Of a stretch of 40,824 nucleotides of DNA, positions 16,187 to 24,358 are shown one piece after another. Source of the stretch: Caryophanales bacterium UBA4100. GTDB lineage: Bacteria; Bacillota; Bacilli; Paenibacillales; UBA4045. The stretch's first letter is position 1. Every line of letters begins with the position of its first letter. A program made the position numbers and the translations under genes. The notes beneath the pieces are model-generated. The model saw only the letters and a program-made list of their open reading frames with translations. It was not told the DNA's origin and did no database searches. The DNA is taken from the NCBI GenBank assembly GCA_002383285.1, contig DFXU01000093.1, positions 14,349 through 55,172 of the forward strand, read 5' to 3'.

Positions 16187-17164
16187 TCAAGTCGTCTTAT
16201 AAACCTCGCGAATAGCATCCTCAATATCGGGCTCTTGAACGCTTAAATCTTGAATGGACAATTTGCGAGATAGATCAGAAATAAGCTCAGAGGCAGTGAT
16301 TTTTGTTTTTTCAAATTGATACCATATTTTGAGTCCCTCTTGTCTGATGATTTCTGCAGACGGATGAGTTAAATCATCATTAAGGTGTTGTAGTTCGATA
16401 ACAAGCAACCGCTTTGGAGCCAATTTGCCAACAATGGATTGAATCGGACCATCTTCAACAATCGTGCCATGATTGACCACAATAAGCCTGCTGCATAGCT
16501 GCTCCACATCATCAAGATCATGCGTAGTGAGAATGACAGTTACTCCTCTGCTCTTGTTAATTTCCAGGATAAAGCTACGAATCGCATGCTTAGCATCTGC
16601 ATCCAAGCCAATAGTGGGCTCATCCAGGAATAATACCTCTGGAGAATGAAGCATTGCTGCTGCTAAATCCCCACGCATCCTCTGGCCTAGCGAAAGCTGG
16701 CGCACCGGGGTATCAATAAAGTCATCTAGCTTTAGGACATCACTCAATACTCGCAGGGTTTTAACATATTCGTCTTTGTCGATTTGATAAATCCTTCTAA
16801 GAAGCTCGAAGGATTCGCCTAATCGCAAGTCCCAATACAGCTGTGTGCGCTGTCCGAAGACAACGCCTAATCTCTTTACTACAGCCTTCCGATCTACTTG
16901 CGGAATAATGCCACAAACCTGGATAGAGCCAGCGCTTGGATGGAGAATCCCAGTAAGCATCTTTATAGTCGTGCTTTTACCAGCCCCATTCGGACCAATA
17001 TACCCAACAATTTCCCCTCGTTCTATCGAGAAGCTGATCCCATCTACACCTCGAATTGTTGTCTTCTTGGGGAAGAATAAGCCTTTGATTGAGCCACGCA
17101 AGCCGGATTCCTTCTTAGTAATCACATACTCTTTAACCAAATCCACAACCTCAATGATAGCCAT
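16187..17164 (-). CDS. ABC-2 type exporter ATP-binding protein
   Basis: Powers the two adjacent ABC-2 permeases. Walker A GPNGAGKST, the signature LSLGQRMRGDLAAAM and Walker B VLFLDEPTIGLD are intact. The N terminus (IIEVVDLVKEYVITKKESGLRGSIKGLFFPKKTTIRGVDGISF in overview) has the extra insert found in the daunorubicin/viologen-exporter-like ATPases that pair with PF06182-type permeases. Length is 325 residues, with a C-terminal about 100-residue regulatory tail. It starts 9 nt after the upstream permease gene with GAGGAG before the ATG. The exported substrate cannot be told from sequence. Confidence 0.88.
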   Translation of the reverse strand: MAIIEVVDLVKEYVITKKESGLRGSIKGLFFPKKTTIRGVDGISFSIERGEIVGYIGPNGAGKSTTIKMLTGILHPSAGSIQVCGIIPQVDRKAVVKRLGVVFGQRTQLYWDLRLGESFELLRRIYQIDKDEYVKTLRVLSDVLKLDDFIDTPVRQLSLGQRMRGDLAAAMLHSPEVLFLDEPTIGLDADAKHAIRSFILEINKSRGVTVILTTHDLDDVEQLCSRLIVVNHGTIVEDGPIQSIVGKLAPKRLLVIELQHLNDDLTHPSAEIIRQEGLKIWYQFEKTKITASELISDLSRKLSIQDLSVQEPDIEDAIREVYKTT

Positions 17165-17173
17165 TTGTTCTCC

Positions 17174-17989
17174 TCACGATCCTGCGCTCTCGTATTTTCT
17201 CATACCTAAGTTAAATATAAGTTGTGAGATCAAATAGAATATGACTCCCACTACCGGTGTCCATAAAGCCATGCTTAATGGGATATGAAACCCACTCGAT
17301 TGCCCTAGAAATTCACTGGCTGGATAGAAGCTAATGAATCCAATGGGAATAAGAAACGTGAAGAGCATTTGCAAGACTATCGGATAAATGTTCAGAGGAT
17401 ACATAGTAGTCCGTTCAAGTAAATTAAGCGTGAAGCCAATTAACGAGGTGCTACGTTTGGTCCAGAAGGATACTGAGCTTAAACATATGAATAAAGCTGC
17501 GCGGATGAGAGTACCACCTATAACAATAAGAATTAGCTTGAGGATGTTGAGGAAGGACCATTCGAAGCTCACTAGATGACTCGCATATATGAATAATATC
17601 GTACCTGGTAGTAAGTCAACTATCCCTATAAAGTTCACATAGCTTACAACCAATTGGAAGAACACATTCATAGGACGAAGCAGCAGTCTGTCGAATTCTC
17701 CGTTAATAACCATACCGTCGATATACCATGTAGTGATAAAGAAGACAACTAAGAGTCCATGACTGAATTGTCCTAGACTATAAATGAAAGCAAGCTGGGA
17801 AAAGTCCCATCCATTCAAGGACTGGAATCGATCCGTAATGATCTTTAACATCCACAGCCCGGAAAAGTAAGCAATTGGAATCATCAAAAACCAACTGACT
17901 AGGAATAATGGGTATTCCAGCTGTCGTTGTATGGCTAATCGAGCAAAGCAATATGCAACGGAATAATAATGACGAACTGTCGAAACCAT
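17174..17989 (-). CDS. ABC-2 family exporter permease (second)
   Basis: A 271-residue hydrophobic protein with about six membrane segments; for example PLFLVSWFLMIPIAYFSGLW and the GTILFIYASHL and ILIVIGGTLIRAALFICLSS stretches. It belongs to the ABC2_membrane_6 (DUF990) type judging by its size, its pairing with a sister permease and the linked ATPase. It starts 3 nt after the first permease ends, with GGGAGG upstream of the ATG. The two permeases presumably form a heterodimeric membrane domain. Confidence 0.82.
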   Translation of the reverse strand: MVSTVRHYYSVAYCFARLAIQRQLEYPLFLVSWFLMIPIAYFSGLWMLKIITDRFQSLNGWDFSQLAFIYSLGQFSHGLLVVFFITTWYIDGMVINGEFDRLLLRPMNVFFQLVVSYVNFIGIVDLLPGTILFIYASHLVSFEWSFLNILKLILIVIGGTLIRAALFICLSSVSFWTKRSTSLIGFTLNLLERTTMYPLNIYPIVLQMLFTFLIPIGFISFYPASEFLGQSSGFHIPLSMALWTPVVGVIFYLISQLIFNLGMRKYESAGS

Positions 17990-17992
17990 CCG

Positions 17993-18787
17993 TTATCCTC
18001 CCTGGATGAGCGTTTTTTTCTTTGCCTTGCTCCATACTACATGGAGCAGCACGTAGAGTGCAGCAATCCACACCAATTGAATCCCCATCGCCATCAGAGC
18101 ATCAAGCGGATCGATTTCACCAATATAGATAGAAAGCGGCGTTTGATATGTATATTGAAAGGGTAGAAACTTAGAAATCGTCTGGATGCTGCTCGGAAAA
18201 AACCACAGCGGCACAATGCTTCCCGATAAGATACGAACGATACTATCCTTGGCCATACCCAGGTTACCTAGCTCCATGACCCAGAAGGCTACTAAACCCA
18301 CAATCGCGCTAAGCAGCCAAAGTATGGCATAGCTTAATACACAGCTGGACACAAATAATAAAAAGCCAGTAAATGAATCGGGTAGAGGCACCTCGAACAG
18401 GAGTGATGCCAGCACAAATAGAGGCAGTACTTTATTGACGACTGAGCTCATCATGTTACCAAGATCATCGGCGAGATAGCTTCCAAGCAGCATAATGGGG
18501 CGGTATAGATCAACAGCTATATCGCCTTTTCTAATTTTGCTATAAAGTGTATCTTGCACATTACAAATAAAAACTGAGCCTAGCAGGATGGAGATGATGG
18601 TGTATGTTACGATTTCATCCAGTTGCATGGAGGTTGAGTTCACATTCCCACTGTATGCAGTCTTCCACAGATATACACCCGCTAGCATAATGATCATTTG
18701 ACTGCCTACCGCAGCAAAAACCTCAAACCGGTAGGCAATCGTAGTCAATATTCGCATCTTGGCAATGTACCAATAAGCTTGCAGCAT
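17993..18787 (-). CDS. ABC-2 family exporter permease (first)
   Basis: A 264-residue integral membrane protein starting MLQAYWYIAKMRILTTIAYRFEV, the amphipathic opening common to ABC2_membrane_6 permeases. It has about six hydrophobic segments, and a conserved-looking DIAVDLYRPI loop follows the second. It is the first gene of the exporter trio and lies 17 nt downstream of the ThuA-domain gene, so the exporter could be read through from the sugar locus. Ribosome binding site GGAGAGG precedes the ATG. Confidence 0.82.
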   Translation of the reverse strand: MLQAYWYIAKMRILTTIAYRFEVFAAVGSQMIIMLAGVYLWKTAYSGNVNSTSMQLDEIVTYTIISILLGSVFICNVQDTLYSKIRKGDIAVDLYRPIMLLGSYLADDLGNMMSSVVNKVLPLFVLASLLFEVPLPDSFTGFLLFVSSCVLSYAILWLLSAIVGLVAFWVMELGNLGMAKDSIVRILSGSIVPLWFFPSSIQTISKFLPFQYTYQTPLSIYIGEIDPLDALMAMGIQLVWIAALYVLLHVVWSKAKKKTLIQGG

Positions 18788-18804
18788 GTAACAGTCCTCT
18801 CCGT

Positions 18805-19521
18805 TTATAGCTTCTCTAATGGAACTGGAACATTAACGTGTGTCGGCTTAGTCCCTTTGGGTTGTGACGCCCATTGAACCGCATTCGCAATGACTCGAAT
18901 AATCTCTTTGTTATGGTAGGTAGGATAGGTTTCATGCCCTGGGCGGAAGTAGAAGATCTTACCCTGACCACGTGTAAATGTACATCCGCTACGGAATGCT
19001 TCACCACCTGCAAACCAGCTAAGGAATATCAGCTCTTCAGGAGCAGGAATATCGAAGTGCTCGCCATACATCTCTTCTTGTGGAAGCTCAATGTATTCAC
19101 CAATCCCAGCTGTAATGGGATGGCCTGGATTAACAACCCAGAGACGTTCCTTCTCATCAGCTTCTCTCCACTTTAAGCCACACGTAGTGCCCATCAGCTT
19201 CCTGAATATCTTCGAATAGTGAGCAGAATGTAACACGATTAAACCCATACCCTCTAGTACTCTTGCATGGACCCGATCAACAATCCTGTCTGCTACTTCA
19301 TCATGTGCCATATGACCCCACCAGATAAGAACATCCGTATTCGCTAATACTTCCGCAGTAAGCCCATGCTCAGCTTCATCCAAGGTTGCAGTTCTAGCAT
19401 TAATTTCATATTCCCCAAGGTGGCTGGCAATGGCTTGGTGTATGCCATTCGGATATATTTCAGCTACTTTAGGATTGGTCTTCTCATGTCGATTTTCATT
19501 CCAAACGGTTACTTGAGTCAT
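18805..19521 (-). CDS. ThuA-domain protein (trehalose utilisation type)
   Basis: Class I glutamine-amidotransferase-like ThuA fold of 238 residues. It starts MTQVTVWNENRHEKTNPKVAEIYPNG and includes DVLIWWGHMAHDEV, GLIVLHSAHYSKIF and the C-terminal GKIFYFRPGHETYPTYHNKEI that typify the family. ThuA-like proteins often accompany Gfo/Idh/MocA dehydrogenases in sugar catabolic loci and are linked to 3-keto-sugar or disaccharide use, but the reaction is not settled. It begins 1 nt after the oxidoreductase stop with AAGGAG upstream. Confidence 0.88.
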   Translation of the reverse strand: MTQVTVWNENRHEKTNPKVAEIYPNGIHQAIASHLGEYEINARTATLDEAEHGLTAEVLANTDVLIWWGHMAHDEVADRIVDRVHARVLEGMGLIVLHSAHYSKIFRKLMGTTCGLKWREADEKERLWVVNPGHPITAGIGEYIELPQEEMYGEHFDIPAPEELIFLSWFAGGEAFRSGCTFTRGQGKIFYFRPGHETYPTYHNKEIIRVIANAVQWASQPKGTKPTHVNVPVPLEKL

Positions 19522-19522
19522 A

Positions 19523-20629
19523 TTAGTTCGCTCCTTGTATCGTGGTTAAGTGGTTACTGCGGAATTCCTCAATACTGATCGTTCTCTTCTCTTGTGCAGC
19601 CTGGAAGATAGTCTCTAATACCTCTTGATTGGCATATCCATCCTTCAATGTAGGCAATCCTTCACGCAAATGCCCGCGAAGCATATCAAAGAAATCCTGC
19701 AATTGACCAATTACATATTCATAAGGTACTCTATGCAGCTCCTTCACTGAATTAGAAGGATGATCTAGATTCGGACGAATCCAAGTTAATTGCTCCGGAT
19801 TCTCACAGCTAACCGATATGGTACCCTTCTCTCCATATATCGTTACTTCTAGCTGATTCCCTGATCCATATGCGTTCCGCGAGGTTTGGAATACACCTGT
19901 GACATCGTTTTCTAATGTTGCTAGAAAGCCACCAAAATCATCGATATCCACAGAAATCATCTGATTCGTATTGGGGTCACGTCGTTGTGACACTAAATTC
20001 TTCAACATCGCGGATACTTCCTCGAATTCGCCAAACAGATAACGAGCGGCATCAACCATGTGGGTTCCTAGATCCGCAAGGACTCCAGTTCCGCTGATTT
20101 CTCGACTGTAGCGCCAGTTCATAGGTGTTTCCTTCATTGGCAAGCCCCACTCTTGCAGATACTGCACGAATACATGACGAATAGGTCCAAGCTTTCCTTG
20201 ACGAATTAAATCACGTGCATAACGGAAGGATGCTACATAACGATATGAATATCCAACCATTGAAGGCACTTGATTGGTGTCAGCATCGAACAATTGATTG
20301 AGCTCGAACGCTTCTTGAAAGGTCCGAGTAAATGGCTTTTCCGTCATAAATGGTTTCTTGTGAAGCAAACAGCATTTTACAATCTCATAATGGACGTCAT
20401 TCGGAGTAATAGATAATACCGCATCCACATCCTGGTCTGATATTAGTTCTGCATAATCTGAATATTGCTTTACCTTTGGAATGTTATACCTTCTAGCTAC
20501 TCGTTCTATCGCTTCCGCATTAGTATCGGATACGGCTATAATCCGAACGTCTTGTAATTTATCAATATGCTCCATATGCGAATACGACATTCCACCTAAT
20601 CCAATAATCCCTATCCTAATTTCTGTCAT
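19523..20629 (-). CDS. Gfo/Idh/MocA family sugar oxidoreductase
   Basis: NAD(P)-dependent sugar or inositol-like dehydrogenase of 368 residues. The Rossmann motif GIIGLGGMSYSHMEHI is at the N terminus, and the EKPFTRTFQEAFEL segment carries the conserved EKP lysine. DLGTHMVDAARYLFGEFEEVSA matches the typical D-x-GxHxxD catalytic region. The C-terminal beta-sheet domain is complete. It follows the solute-binding protein gene after a 91-nt gap holding a terminator-like hairpin, and is coupled to the ThuA gene. The substrate is probably a product of the sugar taken up by the transporter. Confidence 0.9.
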   Translation of the reverse strand: MTEIRIGIIGLGGMSYSHMEHIDKLQDVRIIAVSDTNAEAIERVARRYNIPKVKQYSDYAELISDQDVDAVLSITPNDVHYEIVKCCLLHKKPFMTEKPFTRTFQEAFELNQLFDADTNQVPSMVGYSYRYVASFRYARDLIRQGKLGPIRHVFVQYLQEWGLPMKETPMNWRYSREISGTGVLADLGTHMVDAARYLFGEFEEVSAMLKNLVSQRRDPNTNQMISVDIDDFGGFLATLENDVTGVFQTSRNAYGSGNQLEVTIYGEKGTISVSCENPEQLTWIRPNLDHPSNSVKELHRVPYEYVIGQLQDFFDMLRGHLREGLPTLKDGYANQEVLETIFQAAQEKRTISIEEFRSNHLTTIQGAN

Positions 20630-20663
20630 CTCTGATTCACCCTCTGGTCTTTGATATAAAAAT

Positions 20664-20697
20664 CTCCCTCTACCCTAGTAGGAAAGAGTAAAGGGAG
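20664..20697 (-). terminator. Terminator-like hairpin between the lipoprotein and oxidoreductase genes
   Basis: On the minus strand a 13-bp stem with two G-T pairs (arms CTCCCTTTACTCT and AGGGTAGAGGGAG, 8-nt loop) is followed by ATTTTTAT. It probably reduces, rather than stops, transcription into the enzyme genes. Confidence 0.75.
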
Positions 20698-20720
20698 GTG
20701 TTAAATGGATAAGGTTACTC

Positions 20721-22271
20721 TTACTTCGTCTTCGCCCATTCATCTAATTGTCTTTGTTTCTCTGCAATAATCTTATTTAAGCCTGCTGCTTTGAGCTTCT
20801 CAAGATACTTAGGAATATATTCCTCAGGATCCACAGACCCCGTTACGATTACGAATTTAAATTCTTTCTCAACGTTACTAGCTGCAGCAATCTCATTCTT
20901 CACAGGCTCCGTATTAAAGGCAAATCCTAGAGCTCGAGATTTTTCTGCGCTCGCGTTGTATTCGATATAAGATTGCCATTTGTTAGGATCTTCACTTGCC
21001 CATACATGAGTCATCGGTAAATTCCCAATCATCCAATTCATGGTTACTGGGTATCCGGATGTAGCAGCATCAAGGCCTGGTGCAAAATCAATGATATTCC
21101 CTTCCTTTACCACATAATGTGTGCCTTCGATACCATTAATGAGCAGATTTAGAAGGTCAGGATCAGAGTATAACAAATTCATGAACATCATAGCTCTCTC
21201 TGGATCCTTCGAGGTACGAGACATCGCTATTAGTGCACTTGTTGCATCTGTAGTCGATGTGAATGGTGTTGCGATCTGCACGACTTCCAGTCCCATGCCC
21301 ATGCTTTTCTCATTCTCAAGAACCCAACCTGGCTTGTAAGAGTTCGTCTGTGCAAAGGCTTTGCCTGCTCTATATTGAGGGCCAGTGTCCCCTACTGTTG
21401 CAGCATCTTGATTAACATAACCAGCAAGATACCATTTGCGCATTAGCTTTGCATATTCCATGTATTTAGGATCTTCAATTTTATTGATAACTGTAAGTCC
21501 TTCACCAGTACGAAGCAGCTCTCCTGGTCCGTCTCCTAGAATATCATAGTATCCATAGTCTAGAATGCTGGCTGAAGGTGCACCTCCACCTGTAGTTAAG
21601 AACGGAGTCACGCCAGGCTCGTTTTCTTTAATCGTTTTGAACAACGGCTCCATATCTGCCAATTCTTTGATTGTAGAAAGATCAAAGTTATATTTCTCCA
21701 CCAACGCCTTGTTCAATGTTAAGCCCTTATCGGCAGCGAATTCTTTATTAGCAACCATCGCATATAATTTACCGTTAACCTTTGCCGCATTTACAATTTC
21801 TGGATCAATGGTATCCAAGAAAGCTTGACCATATTCGGCCACTAGATCGTCAATGGCCATATAGTCTCCCTTACCAACAGAATTCGTATATCCGAACCAT
21901 CCCGCTGAGAAGATAAGGTCAAATGATTCACTAGATGCAAACATCAGATTTGTTTTTTCAGTCCATGCGCCCCAGTCCACATAATGAAGATTCAAGGTAG
22001 CGTTAATTTTTTCTGTTAATATTTTGTTCATTTCACCGATCACAAGATCGTGATCTTTAAGCGGTGCTCCAGGCATAACCAAGGTTACTTCATAGGGCTC
22101 GAGCTCCGCCGGTACTGGTTCTGCAGGAGTTTCTACTTTCGGTGTATTAGCTGGTGTGTTCACTTTCCCCGCATTGTTGGCATTATTATTCGAATTACTA
22201 CAACCAACTACCAACGAGATTATTACAAACACTAGCAGCAGCATCTTGATGCTTCGACTTGCACTTCTCAT
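20721..22271 (-). CDS. Sugar ABC transporter solute-binding lipoprotein (LplA-like)
   Basis: Captures an oligosaccharide outside the membrane. From the ATG at 22271 (GGGAGG 9 nt upstream) the protein has 516 residues. A signal peptide (RSIKMLLLVFVIISLVVGC in part) ends in lipobox VVGC at Cys24, followed by an Asn-rich linker. The large lobe structure (VTLVMPGAPLKDHDLVIGEMNKIL, ARKAL-free) and size match the LplA/YtcQ group of about 500-560-residue binding proteins that work with LplB/LplC-type permeases in Paenibacillus and Bacillus. It lies downstream of both permease genes. Ligand unknown; plant cell wall oligosaccharides are common for the group. Confidence 0.88.
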   Translation of the reverse strand: MRSASRSIKMLLLVFVIISLVVGCSNSNNNANNAGKVNTPANTPKVETPAEPVPAELEPYEVTLVMPGAPLKDHDLVIGEMNKILTEKINATLNLHYVDWGAWTEKTNLMFASSESFDLIFSAGWFGYTNSVGKGDYMAIDDLVAEYGQAFLDTIDPEIVNAAKVNGKLYAMVANKEFAADKGLTLNKALVEKYNFDLSTIKELADMEPLFKTIKENEPGVTPFLTTGGGAPSASILDYGYYDILGDGPGELLRTGEGLTVINKIEDPKYMEYAKLMRKWYLAGYVNQDAATVGDTGPQYRAGKAFAQTNSYKPGWVLENEKSMGMGLEVVQIATPFTSTTDATSALIAMSRTSKDPERAMMFMNLLYSDPDLLNLLINGIEGTHYVVKEGNIIDFAPGLDAATSGYPVTMNWMIGNLPMTHVWASEDPNKWQSYIEYNASAEKSRALGFAFNTEPVKNEIAAASNVEKEFKFVIVTGSVDPEEYIPKYLEKLKAAGLNKIIAEKQRQLDEWAKTK

Positions 22272-22331
22272 TAACGTCAACCTCCCAATATTTTTTAATA
22301 TATATGCCAACTAGAATGATTCATTCTAGGG

Positions 22332-23222
22332 TTAGCCCTTCACAGCGCCAATCGTCAAGCCTTGTACTATATATTTTTGAAAGAACGGATAAGCGAGTAA
22401 GATTGGGCCAATTCCAAGGACTGCCATGGCCATGCGAACCGTTTCATGTGGAATCAACGTAAGTAATTTGGTTTGATTCGAATTCCCTGGTGTATTGAAG
22501 ATAACATTAATGTCCATCAGTATCTTGTTCAGCAAATATTGGAGACTGTATAAATCACGATTAGATATAAAGATTAAGCTATTCCACCAATCATTCCAAT
22601 ACGCCAATGTAGTGAACAGGCCGATAGTGGCTAAGACCGGTAAGGATAATCGTAGGATAATTTGAAAGAAGATTCGAAATTCACCAGCACCATCCATCTG
22701 TGCACATTCAATTAATTCAGGAGGAATTGTATTGGTAAAAAAAGTTCTCATGATGATAATATTAAACCCGCTCAAGAGCAAATTCGGTACAATTAATGCA
22801 AGCAATGAATCATTAATACTTAGTACATTTGTATAAACCAGATACCAAGGTACAAGTCCACCACCAAAAAGCATGGTAAAGAAAACGTAGAAGGTTAAAC
22901 TAGTGCGAAATGGAAAGTCCTTTCGGGATAACGGATAAGCGTATAGTGCACATAATAGAAGACTCACTGAAGTACCTATAACAGTTACGAAGATTGTCAC
23001 CAAGTATGCATTCAGAATAACGCTGGAGTCGTTAAACAAAAAAGTATAAGCAGCAAAACTAAGCTTCTCAGGAAATAATGAATAACCATTTAGCGTCAGT
23101 GTTCGCTCGTCTGTAAAGGATATGACCAATACAAGAAGAAGAGGGATTAAAGTGATTGCGACGTAGACAATGAATATTAAATGGAGAAGCCACTGCATAT
23201 TGAACGTATTTGTTTTCATCAT
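22332..23222 (-). CDS. CUT1 sugar ABC permease (LplC/YtcP-like)
   Basis: Second membrane component of the carbohydrate importer, 296 residues with six membrane segments. The coupling (EAA) loop is visible as ELIECAQMDGAGEFRIFFQIILRLSLPVL. The C terminus AYPFFQKYIVQGLTIGAVKG is highly characteristic of the LplC/YtcP group. It follows the first permease after 13 nt and has GAGAGGAAATT before the ATG. No ATPase gene is linked, which is usual because these systems share an MsmX-type ATPase encoded elsewhere. Confidence 0.92.
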   Translation of the reverse strand: MMKTNTFNMQWLLHLIFIVYVAITLIPLLLVLVISFTDERTLTLNGYSLFPEKLSFAAYTFLFNDSSVILNAYLVTIFVTVIGTSVSLLLCALYAYPLSRKDFPFRTSLTFYVFFTMLFGGGLVPWYLVYTNVLSINDSLLALIVPNLLLSGFNIIIMRTFFTNTIPPELIECAQMDGAGEFRIFFQIILRLSLPVLATIGLFTTLAYWNDWWNSLIFISNRDLYSLQYLLNKILMDINVIFNTPGNSNQTKLLTLIPHETVRMAMAVLGIGPILLAYPFFQKYIVQGLTIGAVKG

Positions 23223-23235
23223 AATTTCCTCTCAG

Positions 23236-24201
23236 TTAGAATAGAGCATTATCATTACTAACTTTTCTTACAATATAATTAGTTCCAAGAACTAGGAAGA
23301 AGCCGACTACCGATTGGTATAAACCCGCTGCTGCTGCCATACCAACGTTCCCCATCTGTAATAGAGCACGGTAAACATAAGTATCGATAACATTGGTTGT
23401 TGACAAGATTGCACCTTGATTCAGTGTCACTTGGTAGAACAGACCGAAGTCTGCACGGAATATACCACCAATTGCCAGAATGAACAAAATAACAATGACG
23501 GGTGTAATTAATGGAATGGTTATTGATTTCATTTGTTGAATTTTTGATGCTCCATCTAATGTAGCTGCCTCGTAATACTCGTTGTTAATTCCCATAATTG
23601 CTGCCAAGTAAATGACGCTTGCGAAACCAACACTCTTCCACGTATTAACTGTTACAAGGATATATGGCCAGTACTTGGGATGACTAAACCATGAAATTGG
23701 ATCGATTCCAAGTGGTTTAAGAATCAGATTATTAACAAAGCCATATTCGATACTAAGGAAGCTATAAGAAAGATATCCAACAATTACCCATGATAGTAAG
23801 GACGGGATGATGATCACGCTTTGATACATCCTTGCAACATATTTAAGTCTAATTTCATTGATCAATAGGGCTACCCCTACAGCTAATGAAGTATTGAGCA
23901 CGATAAACACTAAGTTATATAACACAGTGTTACGAGTGATTATGAAAGCATCATCTGTACTGAACAAAAACTCAAAATTACTGAGTCCGACCCAGTCACT
24001 AGCCCATATCCCTAGAGCATAATTGATGTTCTTAAAAGCGATTACAATACCGAACATCGGCAAGTAATTATTAATGAAGATATACACAAATCCCGGAAAT
24101 ATCATTAATAAAAGGGCCCTGTATTTTTTCACATTCTGCCAAAATGTCTTCTTCCGTTGAACGATAACTTTCGAATTTATTGTGGTTGGTATTGGTATCA
24201 A
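23236..24201 (-). CDS. CUT1 sugar ABC permease (LplB/YteP-like)
   Basis: First gene of the importer, 321 residues. After a basic N terminus it has six membrane segments beginning ALLLMIFPGFVYIFINNYLPMFGIVIAF. The coupling loop is EYYEAATLDGASKIQQMKSITIPLITPVI. The start is a TTG at 24201 with GGAGG 6 nt upstream; no upstream ATG fits and the next ATG is inside the first membrane segment. Partner of the 22332-23222 permease. Confidence 0.9.
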   Translation of the reverse strand: MIPIPTTINSKVIVQRKKTFWQNVKKYRALLLMIFPGFVYIFINNYLPMFGIVIAFKNINYALGIWASDWVGLSNFEFLFSTDDAFIITRNTVLYNLVFIVLNTSLAVGVALLINEIRLKYVARMYQSVIIIPSLLSWVIVGYLSYSFLSIEYGFVNNLILKPLGIDPISWFSHPKYWPYILVTVNTWKSVGFASVIYLAAIMGINNEYYEAATLDGASKIQQMKSITIPLITPVIVILFILAIGGIFRADFGLFYQVTLNQGAILSTTNVIDTYVYRALLQMGNVGMAAAAGLYQSVVGFFLVLGTNYIVRKVSNDNALF

Positions 24202-24237
24202 GTCGCCCCTCCTTTTCTATCTATCCGATTCCTATAT

Positions 24238-24257
24238 CGTTATGATAACCGTTATCT
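24238..24257. promoter_or_regulatory. Candidate operator upstream of the sugar importer
   Basis: GATAAC-C-GTTATC (24244-24256) is a perfect 6-bp inverted repeat with a 1-nt centre, overlapping a direct repeat CGTTAT (24238 and 24250). It lies about 45 nt upstream of the importer's TTG start and could be read by the LacI or AraC-type regulator next door. Confidence 0.45.
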
Positions 24258-24320
24258 AACATACGAACTACTCGTAAGGTGTCTTCCGCTATACATTTGG
24301 TGACATGAATACATAACAAC

Positions 24321-24348
24321 AAAAAAAGCCGGACAAAAGCTTCCGACT
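24321..24348 (-). terminator. Intrinsic terminator of the lacI-yesM-yesN operon
   Basis: On the minus strand AGTCGGA (24348-24342) pairs with TCCGGCT (24333-24327) and is followed by a run of seven T. It sits just after the response-regulator stop and separates the regulatory operon from the importer. Confidence 0.85.
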
Positions 24349-24358
24349 TATCTTTATT

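Noticed and set aside
20721..24201. Missing ATPase as a sign that the sugar importer is broken
   Set aside because: Importers of this group commonly share an MsmX-type ATPase encoded elsewhere, so its absence here is normal.
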